From contig NZ_JAMGBF010000015.1 of NCBI RefSeq assembly GCF_023516615.1, forward strand, positions 62,001-126,000: a stretch of 64,000 nucleotides of DNA. The letters run 5' to 3'. This DNA is from Streptomyces panaciradicis. GTDB lineage: Bacteria > Actinomycetota > Actinomycetes > Streptomycetales > Streptomycetaceae. The position numbers and the translations under genes were made by a program. The notes beneath the pieces are model-generated. The model saw only the letters and a list, made by a program, of their open reading frames with translations. It made no database searches and had not been told where the DNA came from. Shown in pieces: positions 9,508-18,912 of the stretch. Positions within the stretch are counted from its first letter, which is position 1, and each line of letters begins with the position of its first letter.

Positions 9508-10101
9508 ATGCGAACCCGGGTGCGCGGCTGGCGCTGGCGGCGCAATCCGCTGCGGCGCCGGTCGGACGTCGTCGAGGCGTGGACGGTGCTGGCCGTCGCC
9601 GTGCTGCTGCTCGTGGGCGCGCCACTGGCGGGGGCGGTCGCCGGCTGGTGGGCGCACGACCACGCGCGGACCGTCGCGGCCGCGGACCGGGCCGCACGCC
9701 ACCAGGTGCGGGCCGAGGTCGTCGGCACCCCGCCCGACAGGCCCGCCACCACACCGGGCGGCCGCGATCACGCGTACCCCGTGCGGGTGCGCTGGACGGA
9801 CGGCGCGGCCAGGACGCACACGGCGCAGGCGCGCGTCCCGGCGGGCACCCGGCGCGGTGACACCGTCGACGTGTGGTTCGACTCCCGCGACCGCAGCGTC
9901 CCCCCGCCACCGGGAGAGAGCCAGATCTGGCAGCACACGGTCACCATCGGCACATGCGCCGCGGGCGGCTCGGCCGCTCTGGTGCTCCTGGTCAACGTCG
10001 TCGTACGCCGCGTCGCCACCGGCCACCGGCTGACCGAGTGGGAACGGGAGTGGGCGCGCACCGAGCCGCAGTGGACGCGCCGGCAGGCCGGAGGGCCGTA
10101 A
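9508..10101 (+). CDS. Two-TM membrane protein, Rv1733c-like
   Basis: 197 aa. It has a basic N-terminus (RGWRWRRNPLRRRSD), a first membrane helix (about 28-52), an extracytoplasmic domain with VRVRWTDG and GDTVDVWFD, a second helix (about 145-168) and a charged cytoplasmic tail. The RRNPLRR...WT start, the two-helix plan and the outer domain match the Streptomyces family related to Mycobacterium Rv1733c. The role is unknown. GGGGAGG lies 8 bases before the ATG. Confidence 0.75.
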   Translation: MRTRVRGWRWRRNPLRRRSDVVEAWTVLAVAVLLLVGAPLAGAVAGWWAHDHARTVAAADRAARHQVRAEVVGTPPDRPATTPGGRDHAYPVRVRWTDGAARTHTAQARVPAGTRRGDTVDVWFDSRDRSVPPPPGESQIWQHTVTIGTCAAGGSAALVLLVNVVVRRVATGHRLTEWEREWARTEPQWTRRQAGGP

Positions 10102-10149
10102 CCCCTTGAGGCCCTACCTCTGAGCAGGCCCGCCCGGCCGACGGGGTTC

Positions 10150-10165
10150 GTCCGATCCGTCGGAC
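10150..10165. other. Palindrome upstream of the esterase gene
   Basis: GTCCGA-TCCG-TCGGAC is a perfect 6-bp stem with a 4-base loop in the 215-bp gap before the acetyl-esterase gene. It could end the transcript from 9508-10101 or be an operator. Nothing else clear is visible in the gap. Confidence 0.3.
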
Positions 10166-10316
10166 ACCGACGCTCCCCGCCTCGATGACCAGCGGGTTCC
10201 TCGCCGGGGGCGGATTCGCGCCGTCGAGCGGCCGGGCGGCACAGGTCTGGCGAGTCGTCCGACCACCCACGTACGGTGTGATCACCCGTTCGGTCCCGAC
10301 TTCAAGGCGGTCCTGC

Positions 10317-11285
<969 letters not shown>

Positions 11286-11295
11286 GGGGCCGGGC

Positions 11296-11700
11296 ATGCG
11301 GACACATGAGGCGGCGGAACGCTTCGTCAGGGTCTGGGAGCGGGCCTGGGCCGCGCACGACGTGGACGCGCTGCTGCGGCTGTACGCCGAGGAGTGCGTC
11401 CACCGGTCCATGCCGTTCCGCGAGCCGCACCGGGGCCGGGCCGAACTGGCCGACTACCTGCGCTGGTCCTTCGCGCGGGAGCGGGTGACGGACGTGCGCT
11501 TCTCGGCGCCGGTCGTCGGCCCGGACGGGGTGGCGGTGGCCGAGTTCCGGGTGCTCGCCGAGGAGGAGGGAGTGCCGTCCACGCTGGCGGGATGCGTGTT
11601 CGTGCGGTTCGACGAGGAGGGGCTGGCGGTCGCGACACGGGACTACTGGCACACGGCGGACGGTCACGAGGAGCCGGCCGGCGACCTGTTCTTCCTCTGA
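11296..11700 (+). CDS. SnoaL/NTF2-like protein
   Basis: 134 aa with the cone-shaped NTF2-like pattern: RFVRVWERAWAAHDVDALLRLYAEECVHRSMPF, then strands ending in GCVFVRFDEEGLAVATRDYWH. Members bind or isomerise small hydrophobic ligands; no specific substrate can be assigned. It starts 10 bp after the esterase stop. Its last 20 bases form the first unit of a 36-bp repeat that continues past the stop. Confidence 0.75.
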   Translation: MRTHEAAERFVRVWERAWAAHDVDALLRLYAEECVHRSMPFREPHRGRAELADYLRWSFARERVTDVRFSAPVVGPDGVAVAEFRVLAEEEGVPSTLAGCVFVRFDEEGLAVATRDYWHTADGHEEPAGDLFFL

Positions 11701-11788
11701 CCCTCCCTGCCGTCGGGCGACCTGTTCCCTCTCTCGGTCCCCGCTCCCTCCGGCGACCTGTTACCCCTCGCGACCTTCCCTCCAGTCC
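11681..11788. repeat. Three degenerate 36-bp tandem repeats
   Basis: GCGACCTGTT occurs at 11681, 11717 and 11753, an exact 36-bp period. Each copy continues with a C/T-rich stretch (CTCC, CCCT). The first copy overlaps the 3' end of the SnoaL-like gene and the others lie in the gap before the beta-lactamase-fold gene. The rest of that 162-bp gap shows no other clear feature. Confidence 0.7.
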
Positions 11789-11862
11789 GACCAGTCGGTA
11801 CGTTCAGGGGGCCCGGATCGCGGCGGTGCGGCCCGGGCTTCCGGCGGACGACGGAGGGGACC

Positions 11863-13029
11863 ATGACGGAACGCGAGCCAGTCGCGCGGGGACACTGCGA
11901 CGCGCGGTTCGAAGCGGTGCGGACGGCGTTCGAGGAGAACTTCCGCGAACGCGCGGAGCTGGGCGCCGCCGTCACCGTGACCGTCGGCGGCGAGGTCGTG
12001 GTGGATCTGTGGGGCGGCTGGGCCGACGCCGACCGCACCCGCCCCTGGGAGCGGGACACCCTGGTCAATGTGTGGTCCACGTCGAAGGGGCCCACCGCCC
12101 TGTGCGCGCACGTCCTGGCGGACCGGGGGCTGCTCGACTTCGACGCGCCGGTGGCCGACTACTGGCCCGAGTTCGCCGCGGCCGGCAAGGAGAAGGTCCT
12201 CGTACGGCATCTGCTGTCGCACCGCTCCGGTCTGGCCGGCCTCAGGGAACCGCACTCGGTCGAGCAGCTCTACGACTGGGAGCTGATGACGCGGCGGCTG
12301 GCGGCCACGGAGCCGTGGTGGGAGCCGGGAACGGTCTCCGGCTATCACGCGCTCACCTTCGGCCACCTGGTCGGGGAGCTCGTGCGGCGGATCTCGGGGC
12401 TGACGCCGGGGGCCTTTCTGGAGCGGGAGGTGACCGGACCGATGGGGATCGACTTCACCATCGGCCTGCCCGAGAAGGAGGCGGGGCGGGCCGCCGAGCT
12501 GTTGCATCCGCCGGCCGCCTCCGACAGCGAACAGGGCGCCGCCTTCGGCCGGTTGACACCCGCGGTGCTCGCCGCGCTGGCCAACCCCCTGGTGGGCGCG
12601 GCCGAGGCGAACACGCCGCAGTGGCGGGCCGCGGAGATCCCGGCCGCGAACGGGCACGGCACCGCGCGGGCGATCGCCGCCCTGTACGGGATCTTCGCGG
12701 GGCGAGGGTCGTACGGCGGGCGGCGCGTGCTGTCGCCCGAGGCGGCGGAGCGGGTGCGCGAGGGGCAGGGCAGGTGCCGGGACCTGGTGCTCGGCGCCGG
12801 ACTCGACGGCGAGACGGAGATCGGGCTGGGCCTGTGGCTGAGCGGGCCGAACGGCTCCTACGGGCCCAACCCGAGGGCTTTCGGACACGACGGCTTCGGC
12901 GGCTCCTGCGGGCTCGCCGACCCCGAGGTGGGGGTGTCGCTGGGGTACGTCATGAACCGGATGGGGCCTCATATCGCCGACGACCCACGGAAGACGGCAC
13001 TGATCGAGGCCCTCTACAGCGCCTTGTGA
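11863..13029 (+). CDS. Serine beta-lactamase-fold hydrolase/esterase (class C/EstB type)
   Basis: 388 aa of the class C beta-lactamase superfamily. The catalytic SxxK is in NVWSTSKGPTALCAH (Ser near residue 71), the Tyr motif in SGYHALTFGHLVGEL, and the third box region in FGHDGFGGSCGLADP. No signal peptide is seen, which fits cytoplasmic esterases (EstB, LACTB-like) rather than secreted beta-lactamase. The true substrate is unknown. The start gives MTEREPVARGHCD, and GGAGGG lies just before it. Confidence 0.85.
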   Translation: MTEREPVARGHCDARFEAVRTAFEENFRERAELGAAVTVTVGGEVVVDLWGGWADADRTRPWERDTLVNVWSTSKGPTALCAHVLADRGLLDFDAPVADYWPEFAAAGKEKVLVRHLLSHRSGLAGLREPHSVEQLYDWELMTRRLAATEPWWEPGTVSGYHALTFGHLVGELVRRISGLTPGAFLEREVTGPMGIDFTIGLPEKEAGRAAELLHPPAASDSEQGAAFGRLTPAVLAALANPLVGAAEANTPQWRAAEIPAANGHGTARAIAALYGIFAGRGSYGGRRVLSPEAAERVREGQGRCRDLVLGAGLDGETEIGLGLWLSGPNGSYGPNPRAFGHDGFGGSCGLADPEVGVSLGYVMNRMGPHIADDPRKTALIEALYSAL

Positions 13030-13082
13030 GCCGGGGTGCGGGGCGGGCCGGTTTCGGCCGAACCGCCCGCCCGCTCTTCCCT

Positions 13083-13098
13083 GGTGGTTTAGACCAAT
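13083..13098. promoter_or_regulatory. DasR-like (dre) operator
   Basis: The core TGGTTTAGACCA (13085-13096) differs at one base from the TGGTCTAGACCA core of DasR/GntR-HutC response elements; over the 16-bp consensus 12 positions agree. It lies 63 bp before a HutC-type regulator gene. It may serve autoregulation of that gene or control by DasR. Confidence 0.55.
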
Positions 13099-13160
13099 GC
13101 TAGATCTGGTGGCGCACCGAGCCCGCACGGCTACCGCACGTCACCAACAGGAGGCGCGGC

Positions 13161-13907
13161 ATGGCCCGCACCACTCCGCACGCCCACTCCCCCGTCACCG
13201 GCCCGCCGCTGTACTGGCGCGTCGCCACGCGCCTGTTCGACGACCTGCGCGACGGCCGCATCCCGCCGGGCGAACGCCTGCCGAGCGAAAGGAGGCTGGC
13301 CGAGCATCTGGGGGTCAGCCGGGAGACCGTACGGCAGGCGCTGGAGGTGCTGCGCCGGGACGGCCTGGTCGCCACCGACCGGCGCGGCAGCCACGCCACG
13401 CTGCCCGGCGCGGCGGTGAGCGGCCCGTCCTCGCTGACGTTCCCGGTGGGCGCCCGGCACACCGACCCCGGCGGCGCGGTCGACCGGGCCACCGTCACCT
13501 GGGAGCCTCCCCCGCCCGAGCACGCCGAGGCCCTCGGTCTCGCCGCGCACCGGCCGACGCTGGTGCACCGCTACGAGTCGACGGGCGCCGACGGCCGGGG
13601 CCGCCGTACCGCCGTGACCTCCTTCTCCGCCGTCGCCCTGTCGGAGGTGGAGGAACTGGCCCGCTACCGCGACCGCGCCGACGGTGCCGCCACGGCCCAG
13701 CTGCGCCGTGCCTACGACTGGATGCGCAAGGCGGGCCTGACCCTGCACCACCGCGACTCCATCACCCCGCTCGCCGACGCGCCCTCGGTGCGGGTGAGGC
13801 GGCGCGTGCACGACCAGTACGCGCGGCCGCTGGAGATCACCGACCTGCTGATCGACGCCCAACAGGAGGCCCTGGTCTACGAGTTCACACTGCCGTCGGC
13901 GGGCTGA
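13161..13907 (+). CDS. GntR-family regulator, HutC subfamily
   Basis: 248 aa. The N-terminal winged helix (about 20-80) carries GERLPSERRLAEHLGVSRETVRQALEVL, the standard GntR DNA-binding helix. The C-terminal UTRA effector domain (about 100-245) ends in LEITDLLIDAQQEALVYEF. HutC members bind sugars or amino-acid derivatives. GGAGG lies 5 bases before the ATG. A DasR-like palindrome is 63 bp upstream. No obvious metabolic target is adjacent, so the regulon probably lies elsewhere. Confidence 0.88.
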   Translation: MARTTPHAHSPVTGPPLYWRVATRLFDDLRDGRIPPGERLPSERRLAEHLGVSRETVRQALEVLRRDGLVATDRRGSHATLPGAAVSGPSSLTFPVGARHTDPGGAVDRATVTWEPPPPEHAEALGLAAHRPTLVHRYESTGADGRGRRTAVTSFSAVALSEVEELARYRDRADGAATAQLRRAYDWMRKAGLTLHHRDSITPLADAPSVRVRRRVHDQYARPLEITDLLIDAQQEALVYEFTLPSAG

Positions 13908-13942
13908 GCGGTCGCGGCCGGCTCGTGGCGCGCTGCCGGGGC

Positions 13943-13956
13943 GGGCCGAACGGCCC
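13943..13956. promoter_or_regulatory. DevR/OsdR-like palindrome before the stress protein gene
   Basis: GGGCCGAACGGCCC is a near-perfect 14-bp palindrome (5-bp arms) 115 bp upstream of a universal stress protein gene. The GGG-N8-CCC plan resembles DevR/DosR boxes, and actinobacterial DevR-type regulons are rich in Usp genes. It could also simply be the terminator hairpin of the GntR gene. Confidence 0.4.
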
Positions 13957-14070
13957 CCGCGTCGCACCTTCAGGCCCTGCTCCGGCGGCCGTACGACGGC
14001 GATCCTGAAAGAGGGGACTGCGTGCGGCGCGGCATGCCCGGGGCCGCCGCGCCGGGACCGGAGGTGGGCC

Positions 14071-14961
14071 ATGACCGGACCTGTCGTCGTCGGAATCGAC
14101 GGCTCCCCGGCCGGGACGACGGCCGCATGGTGGGCCGCCCGCGAGGCCGCGAGCAGACGGCGGCCGCTGCTGCTGCTCCACTCCTGGTCCACGCAGCCGC
14201 TCGACGTGCCCCTCGCCCATGAGGCGCTCGGCAAGCAGCAGAACGGCGGGCGGCTCCTGCAGCGGACCGAGACCGAACTGCTGCACCACTACCCCGGTCT
14301 GGTCCTGACCACGGAACTGACGTCGACCCCCGCCACCGAGGCGCTGCTGGACCTCGGCGGGCTCGCGGAGCTGCTGGTGCTCGGCAGCCGCGGACACGGC
14401 TCCACGGCGAGTTTCCTGCTGGGTTCCACCAGCCTGTACGTCCTGGGCCGCGCCCGGTGTCCGGCCGTCGTGGTCCGGGCCGGCGATCCGGCGGTCGAGG
14501 ACGGCTCGGGCCGTCCCGTGGCGGCCGACCGCGGCGAGGTCGTGGTCGGTGTCAAGGAGACGGGCCGGGCCGCCGACCCGCTGCTCGAGTTCGCGTTCGC
14601 GGCGGCCGACCGGCGCCGGGCCCGGGTGCGCGTGGTGCGGGCGCTGCAGTCGTTCGGCACGGTCGCCCCGGTGCACGCGATGGCCGCCGGTCACGCCGAC
14701 AGCCACCACGAGGCGGAGGAGCACGCGCGTCTCGCGGCCGTACTGGCCCCTTGGCGGGAGAAGTTCCCCCACGTCCGGGTCGTGGAGCAGGTGGCGGCAG
14801 GGCCGGCCGCCGCGGTGCTGCTGTACGCGGCGGAGCGCAGCGAACTCACCGTGCTGGGGCGCCGGCGCAACCCCTCGCACCTGACCTGGAGGCTCGGGCC
14901 CGTGGCCCACGCGGCCCTGCACCACATGCCGTGTCCGGTCGCCGTCGTCCCGCACGACTGA
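14071..14961 (+). CDS. Universal stress protein, tandem UspA domains
   Basis: 296 aa with two Usp domains (about 1-140 and 155-295). Domain 1 carries VVVGIDGSPAG and the nucleotide-binding LGSRGHGSTASFLLGSTS, the G-x2-G-x9-G-S/T motif of ATP-binding Usps. Domain 2 ends in CPVAVVPHD, but its ATP motif is degenerate (LGRRRNPSHLTWRLGPVA). Such proteins help during hypoxia and stasis. GGAGG lies 8 bases before the ATG. Confidence 0.88.
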   Translation: MTGPVVVGIDGSPAGTTAAWWAAREAASRRRPLLLLHSWSTQPLDVPLAHEALGKQQNGGRLLQRTETELLHHYPGLVLTTELTSTPATEALLDLGGLAELLVLGSRGHGSTASFLLGSTSLYVLGRARCPAVVVRAGDPAVEDGSGRPVAADRGEVVVGVKETGRAADPLLEFAFAAADRRRARVRVVRALQSFGTVAPVHAMAAGHADSHHEAEEHARLAAVLAPWREKFPHVRVVEQVAAGPAAAVLLYAAERSELTVLGRRRNPSHLTWRLGPVAHAALHHMPCPVAVVPHD

Positions 14962-14996
14962 CCGGCCGGCGGGCCCGCGTGCCGGGGCGGGACCGT

Positions 14997-15221
14997 TCAG
15001 CCGGCGCACCGCACATGGTCGAACGTCTCGGCCTCGTAGCACGAGGGACATGTCACGCGCCGCGCGAGCCGGCGGCCGGCGCCCGGCCCCGAGCCGGGGG
15101 CGCGCTCCGTCAGCCGTCCGACGACGTGGGCGTGCCGCAGGCACACTCCGCAGCCGCAGCGGTCGCACACCGCGACCGCCGGGGCCGTCGTGTCCTTGAG
15201 CGCGCAGTCGTAGCAGTTCAC
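14997..15221 (-). CDS. DUF2180 small cysteine-rich protein
   Basis: 74 aa beginning VNCYDCALKDTTAPAVAVCD. Paired Cys motifs (CYDC, CDRCGCGVC, then CPSC) look like a zinc-binding treble-clef or B-box fold. The start CYxC...PAVAVCxxCGxxVCxxH is typical of the DUF2180 family in Streptomyces. The GTG at 15221 has GGGAGG at good spacing; the longer upstream frame is Arg-rich and non-conserved. The function is unknown. It is convergent with the Usp gene. Confidence 0.8.
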   Translation of the reverse strand: MNCYDCALKDTTAPAVAVCDRCGCGVCLRHAHVVGRLTERAPGSGPGAGRRLARRVTCPSCYEAETFDHVRCAG

Positions 15222-15348
15222 GACGCACCTCCCTGACCCGCGTTCCGCACTCTCATCGTCCCGCCCGACGCGGTCTCCGGCGCCGGGCCGGTCGGGCCTT
15301 TCCCGGGACCGACGGCCCAGCCCCGGCCGCCGTGACCGCCCCGCGCCC

Positions 15349-16071
15349 TCAGGACCTGACGGCCCGCACCAGGCGCACCCGCGGGCTGCCGTCGCTTCGC
15401 CGCCCGAACTCCGGCAGGGCCTCCAGGCCGACACGGAACCCGGCGCCCTCCAGCTCCCGCCGGACGTCGCCGAGCCGGAAGTCCCGGTAGTACATGACGA
15501 ACGGCGGGCGCCACACGGCGTTGCGCACCCGCATGACGGCGTCGAAGCCCAGCAGCATCCAGAAGGCGGGCGACGAGGGCCGGGGCGGCGCGAGCACGGG
15601 AAAGGCGAAGCAGCCGCCCGGCCGCAGCACGGAGTGCACCTGCCGGAACAGGCCGGGCAGTTCGCCGGGCAGGAAGTGGCCGAAGGCCCCGAAGCTGACC
15701 ACCAGGTCGAAGGCCGGTCCGAACGGCAGCGCGCGGGCGTCCGCCCGCACCCAGGAGACGTCCGGCCCCGCCGGTCGGACGTTCTGCCGGGCCACGGCGA
15801 GCATCCCGGCGCTGAAGTCGACGCCCGTCACACTCTCCCGGCAGACCCGGCCGAGCACCTCGACCCCCGCGCCGGTGCCGCAGCACAGGTCGAGCCCCGT
15901 CGCGTAGGGCCCGGTCCGGGCGAGGGCCGCCGCCACGGCCTCCAGCACCGACTCGGGCGTCCGGAAGGGCGTGTGGTCGAACTTGGGGGCGAGCAGGTCG
16001 TATCCGCGCTCGACGGACGAGAGCGCCTGGACGGCGAGTTCACGCAGGCTGGGACCTTCGGGGCTGAACAT
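15349..16071 (-). CDS. Class I SAM-dependent methyltransferase
   Basis: 240 aa. Motif I LDLCCGTGAGVEVLG (about 80-94), GVDFSAGMLAVARQNV, RADARALPFGPAFDLVVSFGAFGHF and LRPGGCFAFPVL are all in order, a full Rossmann methyltransferase. The N-terminal 40 residues (VERGYDLLAPKFDHTPFRTP) form the substrate cap. The substrate is unknown. It is monocistronic by position and divergent from the SnoaL-like gene at 16166. Confidence 0.85.
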   Translation of the reverse strand: MFSPEGPSLRELAVQALSSVERGYDLLAPKFDHTPFRTPESVLEAVAAALARTGPYATGLDLCCGTGAGVEVLGRVCRESVTGVDFSAGMLAVARQNVRPAGPDVSWVRADARALPFGPAFDLVVSFGAFGHFLPGELPGLFRQVHSVLRPGGCFAFPVLAPPRPSSPAFWMLLGFDAVMRVRNAVWRPPFVMYYRDFRLGDVRRELEGAGFRVGLEALPEFGRRSDGSPRVRLVRAVRS

Positions 16072-16165
16072 CTCGGTCAGCTTAGGGGAACCGGTCGTGG
16101 ACAGGCCCGCGCCTCCTGGCTAGTCTCATCGGCACCTATTCCACTAGTTCACTATGGAGTGAGCG

Positions 16166-16573
16166 ATGCGCGCGTTCCGCGAAGCGGTCGAGGCGGGTGA
16201 TCTCGACGCGGTCGAGGCACTGCTGGCGGAGGACGTCGTGTTCTCCAGCCCGGTGGTGTTCAAGCCGTACCCGGGCAAGGCGATCACCGCGGCGATCCTG
16301 CGGGCGGTGGCGCAGGTCTTCGAGGACTTCCGCTACGAGCGCGAGCTCGCCGGGCCCGACGGCCGCGACCACGCCCTGGTGTTCGCGGCCCGGGTGGGCG
16401 ACCGCGAGCTGACGGGCTGCGACTTCATCCACCTGGACGAGAACGGCCTGATCGACGAATTCACCGTCATGGTGCGGCCGTTGTCGGGTGCGCAGGCGCT
16501 GGCGGCGGCCATGGGCGCCCGCTTCGAGGAGATCGCCAAGGAGGCACAGGCACGGTCGGCCTCCGCTTCCTGA
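16166..16573 (+). CDS. SnoaL/NTF2-like protein
   Basis: 135 aa: MRAFREAVEAGDLDAVEALLAEDV opening, then FEDFRYERELAG and GCDFIHLDENGLIDEFTVMVRPL, the standard NTF2-like cone. No catalytic residues can be assigned. It ends 22 bp before the convergent ECF sigma factor gene. A GGAGTGAG ribosome-binding site precedes the ATG. Confidence 0.75.
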   Translation: MRAFREAVEAGDLDAVEALLAEDVVFSSPVVFKPYPGKAITAAILRAVAQVFEDFRYERELAGPDGRDHALVFAARVGDRELTGCDFIHLDENGLIDEFTVMVRPLSGAQALAAAMGARFEEIAKEAQARSASAS

Positions 16574-16595
16574 CGTCGGGTCCGGGGGCCCGCCC

Positions 16596-17855
16596 TCACC
16601 CCGGCCGGCACTGCGCGAGCCGCCTGCGCAGGAACCTCCGTTCGGCGTCGTTCCGCACCAGTTCCAGGGCCCGCTCGTACGCCGCGGCCGCCTCGGCCGT
16701 CCGTCCGGCGCGGCGCAGCAGGTCGGCCCGGGTGGCGGGGAGCAGGTGGTAGTCGGCGAGCTCGCCGTCGCGTTCCACTTCGGCGACCAGGGCGAGTCCG
16801 GCGTCCGGGCCCTCGGACATGCCGACGGCGACGGCGCGGTTGAGGCGTACGACGGCGGAGGGCACGAAGCGGAGCAGGGCGCCGTACAGCGCGGCGATGT
16901 CGGCCCAGTCGGTGTCGTCCGCCGTGGCGGCGTTCGCATGGCAGGCCGCGATGGCCGCCTGGATCTGGTAGGGCCCGGGCCGGCCGCGGCGCAGGACCGT
17001 CTCCACCAGCGCGGTGCCTTCGTCGATCTCGGCGCGGTCCCAGGCGCTGCGGTCCTGGTCCTCCAGGGTCACCAGGTCGCCGGCGGCGTCCACGCGCGTG
17101 TGCCGGCGCGCGTCGTGCAGCAGCAGGAGGGCGAGCAGGCCGAGCGTCTCCGGTTCGTCGGGCATCAGGCGGGCCAGCAGCCGGGCGAGACGGACGGCCT
17201 CCGCGCACAGGCCGGCGCGCACGAGTTCGGCTCCGGAAGTGGCGGCGTAGCCCTCGTTGAACAGGAGGTAGACCACGCCGAGGACGCCGGTGGTGCGTTC
17301 GGGCAGGAGGTGGGCGGGCGGCACCCGGTAGGGGATGCCGGCGTTGCGGATCTTCCGCTTCGCCCGCACCAGGCGCTGGGCCATGGTCGCCTCGGGCACC
17401 AGGAAGGCACGGGCGATCTCCGGCGTGGTCAGGCCCGCGAGGGTGCGCAGGGTCAGGGCGACCCGGGCCTCGACGGGCAGCGCGGGGTGGCAGCAGGTGA
17501 AGATCAGGCGCAGCCGGTCGTCCCGCACGCCGCTGTCGTCGCGGTCGTACTCGGGGTCGTACGGCTGCTCGTCGCGGGCCAGCACGGCGGCCTCCCGGAG
17601 TCTGGCCGCCCCGACCGCCCTGCGGCGCAGGACGTCGAGGGCGCGGTTGCGGGCGGTGGTGGTCAGCCAGGCGCCGGGGCGGCGCGGGACGCCGTCGCGC
17701 CGCCACCGGTCGAGGGCCTGGGTGAAGGCGTCCTGCGCGCACTCCTCGGCCAGGTCCCAGTCGCCGGTCACCCGGATGAGGGTGGCGACGACCTGGCCCC
17801 ATTCCTCGCGGAAGGCGGCGGCGACGGCCGCCGCGACGTCCTCCGTGGCACTCAC
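16596..17855 (-). CDS. ECF42-group RNA polymerase sigma factor
   Basis: 419 aa, much longer than a simple ECF factor. Sigma-2 (about 12-82) has EECAQDAFTQALDRW and LTTTARNRALDVLRRR; sigma-4 (about 125-185) has TLRTLAGLTTPEIARAFLVPEATMAQRLVRAKRKI. The C-terminal 230 residues form the helical TPR-like extension of the ECF42 group, which has no anti-sigma factor. It is the third gene of a coupled operon (ATGA overlap at 17852-17855) behind two DGPF proteins, the defining context of ECF42. The extension is needed for activity in described members. Confidence 0.9.
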   Translation of the reverse strand: MSATEDVAAAVAAAFREEWGQVVATLIRVTGDWDLAEECAQDAFTQALDRWRRDGVPRRPGAWLTTTARNRALDVLRRRAVGAARLREAAVLARDEQPYDPEYDRDDSGVRDDRLRLIFTCCHPALPVEARVALTLRTLAGLTTPEIARAFLVPEATMAQRLVRAKRKIRNAGIPYRVPPAHLLPERTTGVLGVVYLLFNEGYAATSGAELVRAGLCAEAVRLARLLARLMPDEPETLGLLALLLLHDARRHTRVDAAGDLVTLEDQDRSAWDRAEIDEGTALVETVLRRGRPGPYQIQAAIAACHANAATADDTDWADIAALYGALLRFVPSAVVRLNRAVAVGMSEGPDAGLALVAEVERDGELADYHLLPATRADLLRRAGRTAEAAAAYERALELVRNDAERRFLRRRLAQCRPG

Positions 17856-18151
17856 TCCCAGACCGGCCGTACCTCGACCGAACCGCCGTCACACGCGTAG
17901 GGGTGCCCGGCGGCCAGGGCGATCGCCTCGTCGAGGTCCTCCGCGTCGACGAGGGCGATCGCCGCGAGGTCCTCCCCTGACGGCGCGAACGGCCCGTCCG
18001 CGAGCAGGACTTCACCGTCCCGCACGCGGACGGTGGTGGCGTCCACGGCCGGCCGCAGCCGCACCCCGCCGGTGACCTCCGGGCGGTCCGGGCCCCCGGA
18101 CGGGGGTTCCTCGCCCCCGTCCGGGAGGCGGGCCAGCAGGGCGTACCGCAT
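17852..18151 (-). CDS. DGPF/YCII-domain protein
   Basis: 99 aa: MRYALLARLPDGGEE start, LADGPFAPSGEDLAAIALVD with the DGPF core, then IALAAGHPYACDGGSVEVRPV. This is the ferredoxin-like YCII fold. Its start overlaps the stop of the preceding gene by one base (TGATG) and its stop overlaps the sigma factor start by 4 bp, so all three are translationally coupled. Family members are thought to be small enzymes or dimeric binding proteins of unknown substrate; DGPF genes are the main known ECF42 targets. Confidence 0.88.
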   Translation of the reverse strand: MRYALLARLPDGGEEPPSGGPDRPEVTGGVRLRPAVDATTVRVRDGEVLLADGPFAPSGEDLAAIALVDAEDLDEAIALAAGHPYACDGGSVEVRPVWE

Positions 18152-18873
18152 CACGCCCCCTTCACGGACACGGCGTGCTCGTGGGTGATCAGCCGGCGCA
18201 GCCCGGTGTCGCGGTAGCCGGTGGTCACCCGCAGCGTCTCGTCGAGCGCCGTGCCGTCGCCGCGGGCCGCCGTCAGCCGGACCAGGGCGTGGGTGAAGCC
18301 GACGCTCTCGTCGACCTGGACGCGCAGGTCCAGCACCTCGCGGGTCACCGGACCGGTGACGGACGCGAACAGCTCCCGCAGCGCCTCCCGGTGGGCGCCC
18401 AGCCCCTGGCGCTCCTCGCCGTGGGCGAGGTGGAAGACGGCCGCGTCCGGTGTGTAGCAGGCGAGCGCGCGGTCCAGGTCGCGGGCGTGGAAGGCGGCGG
18501 TGAGTTCCGCGTCGAGGGCGCGGATCGCGCTCTCGGCGTCGTCCTCGTCGCCCATCGGCCAGAACGGCCGCACCTCCATGGCTCCGATGGCGGCCACGGG
18601 GTGCGCGGCGGCCGCCTCGACCGCCTCCTCCAGGCTGTCGCACTCCAGGACGTCGAATCCGGCGACGTACTCCTTGGTCTCGGCGAAGGGGCCGTCGGTG
18701 CGCAGGACCTCGCCTCCACGCACCCGTACGGTGACCGCCTCGGCGGGCAGGGCCAGCCGGTGGCCGTGCAGGCGGGCGCCGCGCTCCCCGAGTTCCTCCA
18801 CCCAGGGTTCGACGGGCGCCATGCCGGAGGCGTCGGCGGTGTCGTCGCCGCAGACGAGCAGCATGTACTTCAT
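18151..18873 (-). CDS. DGPF/YCII protein fused to a SnoaL-like domain
   Basis: 240 aa. The YCII domain (1-110) has MKYMLLVCGDD, RTDGPFAETKEYVAGFDV and HPVAAIGAMEVRPF. The SnoaL/NTF2-like domain (115-240) has LTAAFHARDLDRALACYTPDAAVFHLA and VTTGYRDTGLRRLITHEHAV. It is the first gene of the ECF42 operon. A promoter matching the reported ECF42 motif is 40-66 bp upstream, so the operon is probably autoregulated by its own sigma factor. Confidence 0.85.
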   Translation of the reverse strand: MKYMLLVCGDDTADASGMAPVEPWVEELGERGARLHGHRLALPAEAVTVRVRGGEVLRTDGPFAETKEYVAGFDVLECDSLEEAVEAAAAHPVAAIGAMEVRPFWPMGDEDDAESAIRALDAELTAAFHARDLDRALACYTPDAAVFHLAHGEERQGLGAHREALRELFASVTGPVTREVLDLRVQVDESVGFTHALVRLTAARGDGTALDETLRVTTGYRDTGLRRLITHEHAVSVKGA

Positions 18874-18912
18874 GGGGTCCTCCCGGTCGTCATCAGCTTC
18901 CTACACCCCACC

